From the NCBI GenBank assembly GCA_031841125.1, contig CM063113.1:55731211-55795210 (forward strand): a stretch of 64,000 nucleotides of DNA, given 5' to 3'. Each line of letters begins with the position of its first letter. Within the stretch, counting starts at the first letter, position 1. The notes under the pieces were generated by a model. It saw nothing but the letters and a program-made list of their open reading frames with translations, did no database searches and was not told the DNA's origin. Source of the DNA: Acanthococcus lagerstroemiae. Taxonomy: Eukaryota > Arthropoda > Insecta > Hemiptera > Eriococcidae. Positions 47,127 through 58,984 of this stretch are shown here, in pieces. Both the position numbers and the translations under genes were made by a program.

Positions 47127-47792
47127 TTAAGTCATTGTGTTCGATCGAATGTTTTGCGCAAGCTGCTCAGAGGTTGTTAACTACGCAGAGTAGTTGGCGA
47201 GGAACCGGGCTTAGGTGATAATATAAGCCCCTGCGGAGATGTGACAGCTGGTCCCTACATCTGAGTGAGAGACAGTGAGAGGTTTATGTCAGTTGCGAGA
47301 CATCTCTGTTGAGTTAGCCCAGACTAGAGGTATAGTACTCATCCGTGTTAGTTGGCCAGTCGCGAGCGTCTGGTGTGGGCTCGGCCCGCGAGCATTCTGA
47401 CCAAAGACAAGAAATGTATCATCAGTCTATGAATGACCAGTTTTGATCATTTACTCGTAGCCAGGGTGCAGTATACTTGGTGTGATTGGACGTATGGTGA
47501 TGCACACATGCCACAAGTGGCCCCTATGACACCACATCCGCGGCCCCGGAAACTACCCTTTCGAGTATCGCATCAGTGGCCGTAGAGAGTGCAGTATGCT
47601 TAGCAGTACTTCTGTTTCTCTAATTACTGATAAATAGGATTACGAGAGCCAGCTAATTGTCCGTCCCGTCAATACCCAGCAAATTAGTTCTAATATCTTT
47701 TTTTGTATACTATAGACCGACTATGTAATAAAAAAGTTCTGGTGACATACTGCGTCTTATTTATCAAGGAATATTCGGTGGTTTAAATGCTA
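47127..47792 (+). repeat. possible solo LTR
   Basis: The stretch begins TGTGTTCGATCG and ends GCTACA. It has a TATA-like AATATAAGC near 47220 and a polyadenylation-like AATAAAA at about 47728, followed by a GT-containing stretch; together these look like an LTR. No target duplication and no second LTR or internal region were found. It contains the conserved segment 47470-47589. Confidence 0.25.
47470..47589 (-). repeat. conserved segment, inverted copy of 5227-5342
   Basis: Reverse complement of the segment at 5.2 kb, with 36 identical consecutive bases and only scattered differences elsewhere. See 5227-5342 for the shared peptide reading. Confidence 0.6.
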
Positions 47793-47799
47793 CACTGCC

Positions 47800-48090
47800 T
47801 CGTCAGGAAGGAAAAATGTCAGATTTGGAGCCCAACTCAAAATGAGGACCAGACACACTGATTGCATTTTCGATTTAGCGACTCAAAATACCTTTATTTC
47901 GATATTTTCTCGGTATGTTTCTATTTAAAACTAGAAAGCTGGTGGCGTATTTCAGCCCTCTTTGGAGAGAGAACATTTTTCACCCAGAATAAACTATACA
48001 TTAGTCCTTGAGGATAACTGTCTGTCCCCTCTTGATCTTATTCTGCAATCAAAAAAAGTAGGAGGACCAATTTATGAAACACCCTGTATA
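47800..48090 (-). repeat. head-plus-array repeat, short copy, minus strand
   Basis: The head (ACAGGGTGTTTCATAAATTG on the minus strand) starts near 48089. The body shares GCAGAATAAGATC and AAAATGTTCTCTCTCCAAAG with the copy at 16 kb. One array unit follows (GAGTCGCTAAATCGAAAATG near 47880) before it breaks off near 47800. Confidence 0.65.
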
Positions 48091-49196
48091 TGTCTACATA
48101 TATACAGGATACCAGCGCGAGTAAATCTGTGCCCGGTCCAGATTTTTACTTGCAGCAACCTTATTTTGAAATACGAGAAGCGAAATTGAAAATAGTAAAG
48201 TAATATTCCCGTAGGTCGTATAACTCGCCCGTGTAATTTGTACCGTCCAGCGCAGCGCACGCTGGAGCCGGGCCACCGACCAGCACACGTTGTCACATTT
48301 AGCCTCGGCCCGGTATAAAATAGCGACCAAATAATTTGTAGGCAACGGATATAAGAGAAAAGCTTTCTCGCATTTGTTTCGTCGCGCACACCGATGTAGA
48401 GTTGGGCTCAACAAGGTTGGCCAAATTTGTACTTCCACACGGATTTCATTTTCCAAATCGCCGTTCGTATTAAACGTTTTCTTCCCCGATCTGCTGTTGC
48501 TGAGTGTAACGTAATTAATTTCATTTTTTCCTCCCATTTTTTATACGCCCTCTCTACGAGAACAGCTATATTCACGATTAGGTTGTTTTGTAGCTCTCAA
48601 AGCGACGGTAAAAGCGACATCTCAACACTTCCAGCCAGCACACTCGTAAAATTTTATCATCGCTGAGGACGCCGACTGCATTCGAAAATCGCTCTCGACC
48701 TTACCGGTGCCCCTGCCATCTTCACCCTCGCTGCCCATATCGTGATAGTATTTTTTGATTCTACGGTCAAATTACAAGCCGTAACCGGGGTTCAGATGTA
48801 ACCCGAGATGAGTACATAGTTTCGAGTAGCAAATGAGAACTAACAGTGAACCCGAGGTTTGAGAATGCTGGCGTGATCATTGGTCAGCATATCGCTCTCG
48901 TTAGTTTTGCGGGGGAACATTTCTATAGCAAATGAGCACATGAATCTCTCTTTTTTTTTCTCTTTTTTTTTTTTTGTTTCAATAAGCCGCTGAGAAAAAG
49001 CGGCCAGAGATAAACAGAATCAAAAATCAAAAAATTCATTCATTTTATTTTCGATTTTAGAATCATTATTTTGGAAATCAGTTGTTTTTTAATTTTATTC
49101 ATTTTATTTCGATGATTTAGATCATTTTCCCCAGAATTTTGTCGATTTTAAAATCATGAAAATCACGTGAATAAGACAGGTAACCAGTTTACCTAT
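48091..49196. other. non-coding, no supported feature
   Basis: The minus-strand frame at 48094-48537 (147 codons) overlaps the repeat head and has no motif. Polythymine tracts lie at 48950-48977. Confidence 0.4.
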
Positions 49197-49404
49197 TTTC
49201 TAATTTTTGCTCTCCAAGCTCTGGAATCCACCCTTTCGAGCATTACCGCAGAGACGTTGAGGAGGATGTTAGGGCTGTCCTAGCCCTCTTTACTTCTTGC
49301 CGAAAACCCCACCTAGGTCGAAATGTAGCGAGTTGCTACTTGGACTCGAACCCGGAACCTCCGGATTCTGAGACGAGCGCGCTATCCACTCGACCAGCCA
49401 GATC
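49197..49404 (-). repeat. tRNA-derived SINE, family B, copy 1
   Basis: On the minus strand CTGGTCGAGTGGATAGCGCG is a clear box A, and GGTTCCGGGTTCGAGTCC holds box B at tRNA-like spacing. The body continues through GGACAGCCCTAACA and GTAATGCTCGAAAGGG to a GGAGAGC-AAAAATTAGAAAA end at 49197. It matches 53481-53663 over its length apart from a variable middle of about 40 bases. Confidence 0.85.
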
Positions 49405-52229
49405 ACAACCAGTTCACTGGTACAAGAGGCAAACAAAGTAACTACTGAGGAAATCCAAAATTCTTTCATTAAAACGGATAACACAAAGTTTTTAGGGTGT
49501 CGAAAGTCCAAAATTATGACTTTAGATGACCTTTATCCAATTTTTTAGTAGCCTCATACAAACTTTTGCTTACTCCGATCGCCTATTTTTCCAGCCGATC
49601 CCCTAATTTGTGTTACATTTAAAACATTATTCTTATTCTTTCTTTCTATTGCATTCATACTCGCTGACTATTTACTCATTAGCTGATGTCTGTACAATAA
49701 ACTTACGTTATTTTGGCAATTTTTTCCAACTATTTAACAGAATAGAAATATTTTAGATAATCAACAGCGAAAAATAAATGACTTATTTAGATGACTTACG
49801 ACCTCGTTTCAAAATAGATGACTTTAAATGACTTAGATGACCGACCACAACTTGGCTATTGAAAATATTGAAAAACAGAGTCATTAAAAAATAAAAACTG
49901 ATTGAAGCTTATATTTGCTTCTTAAAAAAGTGACGTTGAAAACGTAAATAACACTGAGATCCCATTTGCGTACGTAAATCGAAACCACATCTGAACCTGA
50001 TTTCCTCAAAATCCCCTCAACTGTGAGGCATACAAAAAAATGTAGTAACTAAAGGATCTCAAAAAACATCTACCTGCTACAAGCTATTAAAACTTTGATT
50101 TGGACTTACGATTTGCGAGATAAATATTTTGAAGATTTTAAGGGCTCAAACGGGATTTCTTTTACTAACAGCCTCCCTAACTCTCTAACTGTCAATCGAT
50201 AGTATTCATCTTCAAGCTCGATTCGCAGCACAGAACATGTTCAAGAGAACGTATTCAAAATTTCAGCTTCGTACTCGTAGCTCAATTACAGCCGACTAGA
50301 TCGTGAGCCAACGAAACTCTTGGAAGACCGCAAATTTTTGACCCTTTGCTCCCCCTTTACTGATCGGATCAACCTCACCTCAGAACTCAGTCTTCATTGC
50401 AACGCGACACACACCATATTAAAATAATTTCAGCTTCATAGCTGCAATACAATTCTTTTAATCGATGGGTAACTTCGAGCTCAAAAAACAAAAAAAAAAT
50501 CGCCAGTATCTTATAAGGGTGGCCTAAAAATGATTTTTAGATTTTCAAACAGCGATAATTTTTAAGCATCTTTTTTATTTTGCTCATTTCTGTAAGCGGC
50601 TGAGAAAATGCCAGTTCACAGTTAAAGTACAAATATTTCAGACTACCTGACACGGTCTATATCGATTTTATGTACAAATCGGGAGGAACTGTATCACAAA
50701 AAAGATCGAATTTGTCATTTTCGAGTCTTAAGGACTGCACTCCTTCCCTCATTTCTCATTTAACATACTTACGTAAAGTATCCAGTCTGTTATCTTTGCT
50801 CATAGTGGAAGGGGAAGGAGTTACTACAATAGATAAAAAAGTCATATTTTACAACAAAATTTGAAATTGAATTAATAACCCAGCCCTAGCTACGAGAACC
50901 TTTCTTTCAGGTGACAAAAAGCACTATTTTTGCAAAAATTTGCTAAAACTTCAAAAAATGTCGGCTCATTTTACTTTCAAAATCGAATAAGGTAACCAAA
51001 TTACGATTCATGATGAGGGATGGTCGTTAATTTTACTGTCGATTACTTTTTTTCTAGATTTCCTCGGGTTCCCCTTCTACACTAGTTCCAATAAAATCAA
51101 AAAGCAAATCCTGCGACGTTTCAGGTTGATCGGATTAGGGGAGCCCTGCCGCAAGCCCCCTACCCGTCTTGTGGGAGCAACATATGGAGTTTTGACTTTT
51201 TCTATGTATAATAGTTCTTCTCGTGTCCTAAACGTGTTAAAAACTCGTAAGTCTAAGTTTTCGATAGATCATTCACCGATGATTCAATGTGAAACAGTAG
51301 ACTCCACAATCTATGATAATAGTTTCAGAGGGTGGCTCCAAAAGGGAGGAAGAAGGATTCAAAAATGAAATTAGAGATATGAGTCGGCGTACAGGTTTCT
51401 GAGGTAGAGCTAAATTCGATTTCGGAGGTAAATGTTCGATACGATCCCGTACTGCTGAGATGAAATAATGGTAAGGAAATTTAAAAATAAATAGATAATT
51501 ATAAATATTAATAATTTAATATTAATTTTATTTTTATTGATTTACAACATCAATTTAATTTAAATTTCTTTCGTGATGGTATTCGATTTATAGTAACGTT
51601 GCTGCTCTTTCAAGACCAATTACGCTTCCGTTCAGAGACATGCCTGCAGGAGAGGAGTTGTCTCGCCCATGCCCCTCCTCCCCTTTAGGACTGTCCACCT
51701 ACAGGATTTCTCCTCAAACTGAAGATCTTTCAAGGGCTTCACAAAATTCGAGAATTTTATCAAGAATGTTAGTATTTTTTCAATTTTTAAATTCGTAATT
51801 CACGTATTTTTCGTCTACTTCCTGTGTTTAACATTGGACTGAAGTCATTAAAAAAAATTCTCGATTGTTGTGAGACTCCTAAGAACTCTTCAAATAGCGG
51901 ATAATTTCAGTGTAGCCGCCTAGTGTTCAGATTTACAGCAAATACAACAATTTTCGAATCGCTCTATCAAGGTGAATTTGAACTCTTTTCAGGGAAATAC
52001 CGTAAGAAAAGAGTGTCACCACACGCCCCTCCCATTCATGAATAAACATTTATAAATTTTCTAAGCATTAATTTGACCGGTTCTTGCCTTAGCTAAGACG
52101 TGAAGCGCACTTACAGCTAGACTCCCCCCCCACCTGCATTCCTTTGAGAATGTACTGAATAAAATATACTCTCAAACGCTGCTCCGAGCATCGAGCATAC
52201 AAATCGAATTACTCTTACCGCAAATTGAG
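49405..52229. other. non-coding, no supported feature
   Basis: AT-rich, with no domain, repeat or RNA recognised. The frames at 50670-50864 and 51126-51368 have no motif. Confidence 0.4.
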
Positions 52230-52845
52230 GATAAAACGGCTTAATTTCATTTCTTCCCAGCTTTCCGATGTGACCGTATAATCGGTTTTAAGGTACTGCG
52301 ACCGACCTTTTCGCACTCCTTCAACCGCTAAATGCCATTCTCCGTGGTGGCGTTACACCATCTCATCTTCATCAGCGTTTTCGGGAGATTGCACAAACTC
52401 TACGGATAATGAACGATTTCGCGTCTTTCATACCGGAAAGTATCGTGAGTCGAAGCGAAGGTGAAGTTGAAAAATGGCAAACGTCTTCTCACAGGCTACC
52501 GCGGAATAATGAGTTCCCGGTAAGGATACGAATGGCTACCACTAGACCGCGGAAATGGTATTCGCCATTATGCGAGAGGCAGGGATACAGCCGAAGTTGT
52601 ATCTATCAGGACCCCCAATAACTGTCGGGAGCAGGAGCACACCAATTCGTCAGAGGTCGAGGAAGTCATCGTTGGTCGCGAATGAATGAACACGAAACCT
52701 CATTTTCACGCTCGAACTGTCAAGCCCATCGCTTACAGCGTGAGCCCTCGTCGAAGACATTTCACGATTCATCCCAAAGACAGAGTTACAGATACATAAA
52801 ATAAATAAAATAAAATACCAAAAAAAAAAAAAAAAAAAAAAAAAA
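52230..52845 (+). other. possible retrocopy or transcript 3' end with poly(A)
   Basis: A compositionally balanced stretch includes a 70-codon frame from ATG 52409 to the stop at 52619-52621, which I cannot assign. It is followed downstream by two AATAAA signals (near 52803 and 52808) and then a run of 26 A residues at 52820-52845. Signal plus A-run is the layout of a retroposed transcript. A matching target duplication was not found. A mobile-element tail is an alternative. Confidence 0.3.
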
Positions 52846-53480
52846 GATTTCGACAATTGTTTGCAGTCATTAAGCCGTCGGCACTGTCGTTTTCCACAAT
52901 TTTTTTCCCTTTCCTCCTTTCTTTTTTCGTTTTTCGTTTCTTCTTTCCGCTACCCTCCGCCGTGCGCAGCAATTAACAAAGAAATAATTGCAATTTTCAC
53001 TCCCTCGTTGTCGAGATTTTCAGAATCCACGTCGGCTTTTCCGCGCACCAATAAAATTAATTAGTTTCATGTCTCATTTAAGCGAACGAATTTTTAATTA
53101 GCGTAATTGTTTTTCGTGAAGCGGAGTTAGTTTCCGATTAATTTTGCGCTCTAATTCACCCTCGAAACGAGTTTAAATTAATTTTAAAATGCGCCCAAAA
53201 GAAGGTAGAAGTTGAAAAATAAAAATAAAAATGGAGAAGAGGAGATGGGAAAAACGTGTCTGGCACTCATGATTTCTACATCGACATCTCATCACGGAGT
53301 CACCGCATTTTGTCGGACTTTCTCACAGCGATCACGAATATTTGAATACAAACGACTCCAAAATCAAATTAGAAGAGCTATATCTTAACTGCCGAGGGCT
53401 AGCGAGCGAAGAGTGGTTGTATGAGTCCGAAAAAGCGATATAGCGATAAAGAAAATTAGGTATAACATAGTAGAGCTCTT
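52846..53480. other. non-coding, no supported feature
   Basis: Nothing recognised. Confidence 0.4.
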
Positions 53481-53663
53481 TTTCTAATTTTCTCTCCGCC
53501 CGAGTCACGGAATCCGCCCTTTCGAGCATTACTTCAGAGACTTCGGGGAGGCTGTTAGGGCTGTCTCAGTCCAGTCGAAAATTCTGGCGAATCGCTATAC
53601 GTGAGCTCGAACCCGGGACCTTCGGATTCTAAGACCAACGCGCTATCCACTCGGCCAACCAGT
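53481..53663 (-). repeat. tRNA-derived SINE, family B, copy 2
   Basis: The minus-strand box A (TGGCCGAGTGGATAGCGCG) lies near 53640-53658, and box B (GGGTTCGAGCTC) near 53610-53621. It shares the GACAGCCCTAACAGCCTCC and ATGCTCGAAAGGGCGGATTCC stretches with copy 1 and also the terminal TCTCTCC/AATTAGAAA part. An A-run of 17 begins about 25 bases beyond its 5' end (on plus-strand coordinates) and is not its own tail. Confidence 0.85.
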
Positions 53664-55325
53664 TTAGTTAGGAGAAAGACTAATACAGAAAAAAAAAAAA
53701 AAAAATGGAAACTACCTATACTATTACGGCAATACAAAAGACTGTAGGGAGAGGGGGCTTCTGTATTGGAGAAGGAAGAAAGCACCAAATCACAAAAATA
53801 ATGGCAGTTTCAGAAAGAATATGTTGCCTACAAATAGAAATGGGAGGAGGGAGGGATACAAACACCTCACTTTTGACAAACATTTCTCAAAATATTTAAA
53901 ATTTCTAAGTTACAATAAATTTATTGGCCTACCTATTAATTATTCTACACAACTGGTATGCCTACATGAATTATGTTGGCTTGTAATGAACAACAAAATA
54001 AAGTTATAAATAACTACATGTTTATTATTATTGATGAGAAGGATGGGTTACAAAAAGGACAAAAGAAGAAAAATCATTCCTCTTTCTTACTTTAAGGTCA
54101 ATACTCTACGACCGAGATCAAGATTCATGTTAAAGTCCAGCTTTGAAGGGGAGGGGCTAAGGTTAAAAATCAAAAGTCAATATTATATGGATAAAGATAC
54201 ATTTTTATACTACTTTGTACAAAGAACTTTGGACTTTAAGATTTCAAATAAAACGTGTCATATTTGAGTGTAACACCCTTGAATGTGCTAAATTACACCG
54301 AAAAATACCCTACAAGGGCAAATACACGGCAAGCCTCTGTACCTCATTTCCTTATTTAGAATAATTCCATGGTGCATTTTGCATTTCGATTTCATACATG
54401 GTGTCACTGGCGGAACTAGGTGGTGTGCGTAGTGTACACAGGCACGCCTGTTCATTTTTCAACAAAAAAAAAAAGTTTCCATTTATGAAATTGGAATTTT
54501 TTGTATATTGATGAATTTTTACCTTCAAAAGATTTGCCCATTACAGATTAACGTATCATTTTTAGGAAAGGGGGAGATGTAAACATAGTAAATTTTATCA
54601 ATTTGAAAAACGAGGTATCATATGTTTGAAAAGTGGCACACTTGATCAAAAGGTCTGCAGGGTGTTCAGTGACATAATCTTGCAAACACTTTTTGAACGT
54701 ATGGTCAAATTAATGCGCGCAAAGCAGAATACCAGGGTGGTAAGATCTAGTTTCATTAACTATGAGCAAACTCGATTACAGCATTCTTTTATAACAGTGG
54801 ATTTAGAGTGCTGACCTGTAAAACGGATAAAAAACGCGCATGAGCAAAGAGAGCTTAATTTCTTCAATTTTTCAAAAAATGTTTGTAAGAGATTTACATG
54901 GTGGGCGGGGGTTACCTACAAAATCTTTCCTAAAAGCAGGTTCGACTATGAGACTGCAAACGAGAAAATATCGATTAAGCTATCAACGTACGAATTTTGG
55001 AGATTATTAAAAACCAACAGCTAGTGATTTTTAATCAGGGCCCAATTTAGGCCCCAAAATCATCTTTTCATTCTTCAAACGGATGAAACTGATTTAGTTC
55101 GGAGAATTCAACAGAGTATCCAGTTAAAGTTTTGTAAGTTTCTGAAGTCCCCAGTACAGCATGCAGCAGCTGCGGGGAGAAATGCTGCAATACCCCCAAA
55201 AGCGAGCTTAGGTAACATTTCATATACTAAGAGGAGGGGAAGGAAAACGGAGATAAAAAGGAAACAATAGAAACGAGTCAAAAAAATGTGGGAGGGACAT
55301 AAAAAATTGAGAAAAAACATCGAAA
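53664..55325. other. non-coding; an isolated hAT-like word
   Basis: CACTGGCGGAACTAGG near 54408 resembles hAT-type termini, but no matching second end was found. No other feature was recognised. Confidence 0.35.
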
Positions 55326-56098
55326 ATGGGTAATTTGCTATCCTCTGCCCAATATAGAAAGTCGAGAAATCGCAATAGTGCCAGACGGGGAAGGAATCAG
55401 GCAAATTTGAGAAATGAGGAGAAAAATGTGAAACCTAGGGGAAACCTTCCACGGCAAAGAGTCTCGAAATTCCAAGGTACAAATATGCATCAGAGGAAGG
55501 TTAAATTATGTTACTTTAATTGTACGGGACTGGTCAACTGTAACAGAATTTGCGAATTAGAAAGAAATATTAAGAAAATAAAGTGGGATGTAATCGGAAT
55601 CGCTGAGGTCAGGAAGGATGCCAAAAATTTAATTGCCAAAAAACCTGGTTACGTGTACAACCACTCTGAACAAACAAAAGGATTTAGGGGGTGGGTTTTT
55701 ATATTAAGGAAGAAATTTGGAAAAACATCGAAATTAAGGGGGTTCCAGAGTGGATCTGCCCTGTAAAGCTGAAAGTGGGCCAAAATGAAAATGTCCTGAT
55801 TGTTTCAGTGTATGCTCCAATCCTGGGCGCAGACGTTCGTGATGTTAATAAATATTATGAGGAATTGGAGAAAACTCTAAATACTCATAAAGAATATTAC
55901 GAGTATAATGTTATAGTGGGCGACTGGAACGCTATGGTGAAGAAAAGTCTGAGCCCCGGGGAGAACGTGGGAGAGTCTGGGGTGGGCAAGCGAAATCACA
56001 ACAGCAAACGGCTAATTGAGTTCTGTGCGAGCCAAAATTTGAAAATAGCAGGAAGGAAGTCAAGAACTACAATACTGCTTCGATTGAGGAAATATTAG
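55326..56098 (+). pseudogene. LINE apurinic-type endonuclease, frameshifted
   Basis: The frame opens at ATG 55326 with MGNLLSSAQ. After a basic stretch it reads LCYFNCTGLVN, then WDVIGIAEVR (catalytic glutamate position) and YNHSEQTKGFRG. A shift near 55690 moves to a frame giving GFYIKEEIWKN, VLIVSVYAP, and GDWNA near 55918-55933 (the catalytic GDxN position). It ends at a stop near 56096-56098 in a non-homologous tail. The C-terminal SDH motif is absent. The substrate would be the target-site DNA nicked to prime reverse transcription. The MGN start is unusual in LINEs and may be incidental. Confidence 0.75.
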
Positions 56099-56300
56099 CT
56101 TGTACAAGATCTATAAAATGAAAAAAATAAAGAGAGAAATAGGTCAGGGAAAGAAACTCATACTTAATATGGAAAATGCGCAAGGTCAAAAAATCTACCA
56201 ACGAGGGGGCATTGCGGACACTGCCACACAGTTCTACGGAGTATTATACAGGAACAGGGATGAGAGCGAAAATGATAGCGAAAGCGACATGGAGTAGAAG

Positions 56301-57360
56301 GAAAATGTTGATGAAGAAGTTTCTGAAATTCTCGAGTGCGAAGTTATGGCGGCAATAAGGACCCTCAAGGCGGACAAAGCAGTTGGACCCGATGGACTCG
56401 AAAACAATACAGTTAAAATGTTTAGCGACGGACTGGCCCCCATTGTATCCATGCTATTCGATTCCATCTTACAGCAAGAAGTTGCACCAAAGCAATGGAG
56501 GGAGGCGGAAATCATACTCAAAAAATGGAGCAAGGAGAATACTAAAAATTACAGACCCATCAGCCTGACTTCTTGGGAAAAATTTTCATAAAAATCATTA
56601 AAAGCCGAATTCTACCCACAATTGGACCTAAACCAACGCAGAGAGCAAGCTGGTTTCAGAAAAAAACATTCGGTAGACCAGATTTCTATTATTACACAAC
56701 TCATGGAAAAGGCGCGCGAATACAATTATAAATTAAACCTCTTCCTCATTGACTTCTCGAAGGCTTTCGGCACAACTAACCACAAGTTCCTTTGGAAATC
56801 ACTCTCGGCCCAAGGAATAAACAAAGAAATAACAAAAGTACTAAAAAATATAGATAAGATTGCTAGGGCCTACGCGAAAAGAGACGTTAAGGGGAAGGTG
56901 TTCAAAATTTGGATGGGGGTACGTCAATGGGATACGTTCTGGAAGAAGCGATAAGACGGCTCGAGTGGGATATCAAATGTGCAATGATTGATAGGGAATT
57001 TCTCAATCAACTAAGATTTGCCGACAATGTAGCACTAAGTTAGAGGAACTTATAGGAATGGCTGAAAACTTCATTGAAGTGTGTAAGCTAGTGGAGTTGG
57101 AGGCCAATAAGGACAAAACAAAAATAATTTCAAATGCTAAGGAGGAACCACTCGTCATAGGAGGGAGGGAGAGAGAATGGGCAAAAGAGGTGTCCTACTT
57201 GGGCCAGATCATTTCCTAGGGCAATGCCAGAGAGAGGGAACTGAGCAGCAGGATCAAAGGGGGTTCGAGCAGCTACTGGAATCTGAAAAACTTCTTTAAA
57301 AGCAGGCTGTCGGTCCGGCTAAAAGCGAAGATGTGGCACAGCTGCATCTTAAGCAAATAT
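56301..57360 (+). pseudogene. LINE reverse transcriptase, frameshifted, FADN active site
   Basis: The order of motifs is canonical. LKADKAVGPDGLENNTVK lies near 56370-56420. WREAEII near 56500 and NYRPISLTS near 56548-56575 follow. After a shift come REQAGFRKKHSVDQI (56640), LFLIDFSKAFGTTNHKF (motif A with the first aspartate, near 56740), GVRQWDTF in place of the usual GVRQGD (near 56920), and QLRFADNVALS (near 57010-57040), where the second aspartate of FADD is asparagine. The thumb region ends with KEVSYLGQIIS and SSYWNLKNFFKSRLS (57190-57310). These losses make the enzyme inactive. Confidence 0.85.
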
Positions 57361-57860
57361 CAGCAAACTTCAGGGAACCCAAAGAGCCATGGAGAGGAGT
57401 ATACTAAATGTAAAGACAAGGGATAAAACTCCAATTTTGAAAATTCGGGGGGAAAAAATTGAGGGATATTGGAAGGATGGCGACAAAATTAAAATGGAAA
57501 TATGCCGAACATATAATGAGGGAGAAAGAGAATAAGTGGGAAGCGAAAGTGGAAGGGTGGGTGCACAGGGATTTAAAAAAAGGAAGGGAAGACCTAAAGT
57601 CTGATGGAGTGGAGGGACGAGTTTAGAAAAATACATGGCCCAGAGAGGAGAAGACGAACTCAAAATAGGAGGGGCTGTAGGGAGGACGGGAAGGCTATCG
57701 CCCAGAAATGGGCTGCGTGGGAGGAGCGGGGAGGAGCTGAGAAGGGAGGCCATGGCACTCGCAATACAGCGACCGACTCCGATAGTCGGCTCGAAAATTT
57801 ATATCCAAAGTAACAAGTGTAGAACGCCAAATAAAAGCCGTTATTATTATTACATAAGTT

Positions 57861-58841
57861 CCTGAATTTAAACAGAGTGACAAGTACGTTATGCGGTCCG
57901 AGTTTCAGCCTCGAAAATTAAACTTTCGCCCACCCGACAAAACCAAATCTATCTGACTAGAAAATTCGAACTAAGCAGGAAACTGGGTATTCATTCAGAG
58001 CAATTTTTCTGAGTCACTGATTCCGACTTGAAAGGAAAAGTCACAATATTAATGACGACTAACAACATACTCTTTGTAACCGGGTATGTGTAGATGGTAT
58101 TCCAAGGGGCTACTTTTTTTCCTCTTCAGCAACCAGTAGGGGCAAACACGTTCACAAGTTTATATTCTCAAACCACGGTGAAGCTGACATGTCATCTCGA
58201 CGTGAAATTTTTCGATTTAAATTCAACCGATATGGAACGTATACCCAATGAAAAGACAACTTCGGTGAAATAAAAAGAGTAATAAATGCGGCTAACTCCG
58301 TCCCAAGTTCTTCGCATTATTAATGAAACTTTCAAAACGTAAAATGTACACGTATATGGCCGGGAAAAAGAGAAAAAGAAGCGAATTGCCTATACAGTAC
58401 GTACATTCGCTGAATATAATTAATGCTTTTTAATAATCCACGAAACACATATAATAGTGAAACAGTATAGCAGTATGTCCGGACGAATTTATGAATTCGG
58501 TCGATTTAGTTAGGCCCCGTTTGTGAACAATTTTAATAACGTATACGGGCTTTTCAGGGTCGTTACGTTACAGTCGGTATAATGAAAAGAGTACATTTTT
58601 GCAAACGAGTACGCAGGGAAAAAATTAAAAATTTTACAGCGAAATTACATAAATATTCATGGGGGTACGTTTCAATATAAACTTCGTTCTCGGATTAGTA
58701 TTTCGGACGGATTCTGTCCCTCTTTCTTCCAAAGTGTTCTTTATCCTTCATCCCCCTTTTTTTTTTCTAGCGATGAAACGGATGACCGCCGTGGCACTAA
58801 TTTTTGGAACGTGTCGCCGAATTGACGACTGAAATGTCATA
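57861..58841. other. non-coding, no supported feature
   Basis: Nothing recognised between the LINE tail and the next repeat head. Confidence 0.4.
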
Positions 58842-58984
58842 TACAAGGTGTTTCACGAATTGGTCTCTCTCGTTTTTTTCTTAATCGCGAAGTCTGATCT
58901 ACATGGATAAAACTGGATTCCTAATAGAAAAAGTCTAGTTTCTTTTCCGAAAAAAAAATTTTCTTCCCCCCCCCCCCAAGGGGA
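58842..58984 (+). repeat. head-plus-array repeat, head only, cut by a LINE
   Basis: The head (ACAAGGTGTTTCACGAATTG near 58842) is followed by TTAATCGCGAAGTCTGATC, as in the copy at 44.6 kb, and a C run at 58966-58977. The array never starts, because a jockey-like LINE follows directly. Confidence 0.65.

Larger units (their letters stand above)
55326..57860 (+). mobile_element. RTE-like LINE, nearly full extent but inactive
   Basis: About 2.5 kb with an endonuclease module (55326-56098), a reverse transcriptase (56301-57360) and a C-terminal region (to about 57760). It ends in CCAAATAAAAGCCGTTATTATTATTAC, that is, a trinucleotide-type 3' tail. The layout and tail resemble RTE-like elements, though the clade is a judgement by eye. 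It has several frameshifts and stops, the endonuclease end and linker are shortened, and the RT motif reads FADN. It cannot be self-mobile. Confidence 0.85.

Noticed and set aside
48094..48537. Minus-strand open frame of 147 codons
   Set aside because: It runs into the head of a dispersed repeat and shows no motif or splice support.
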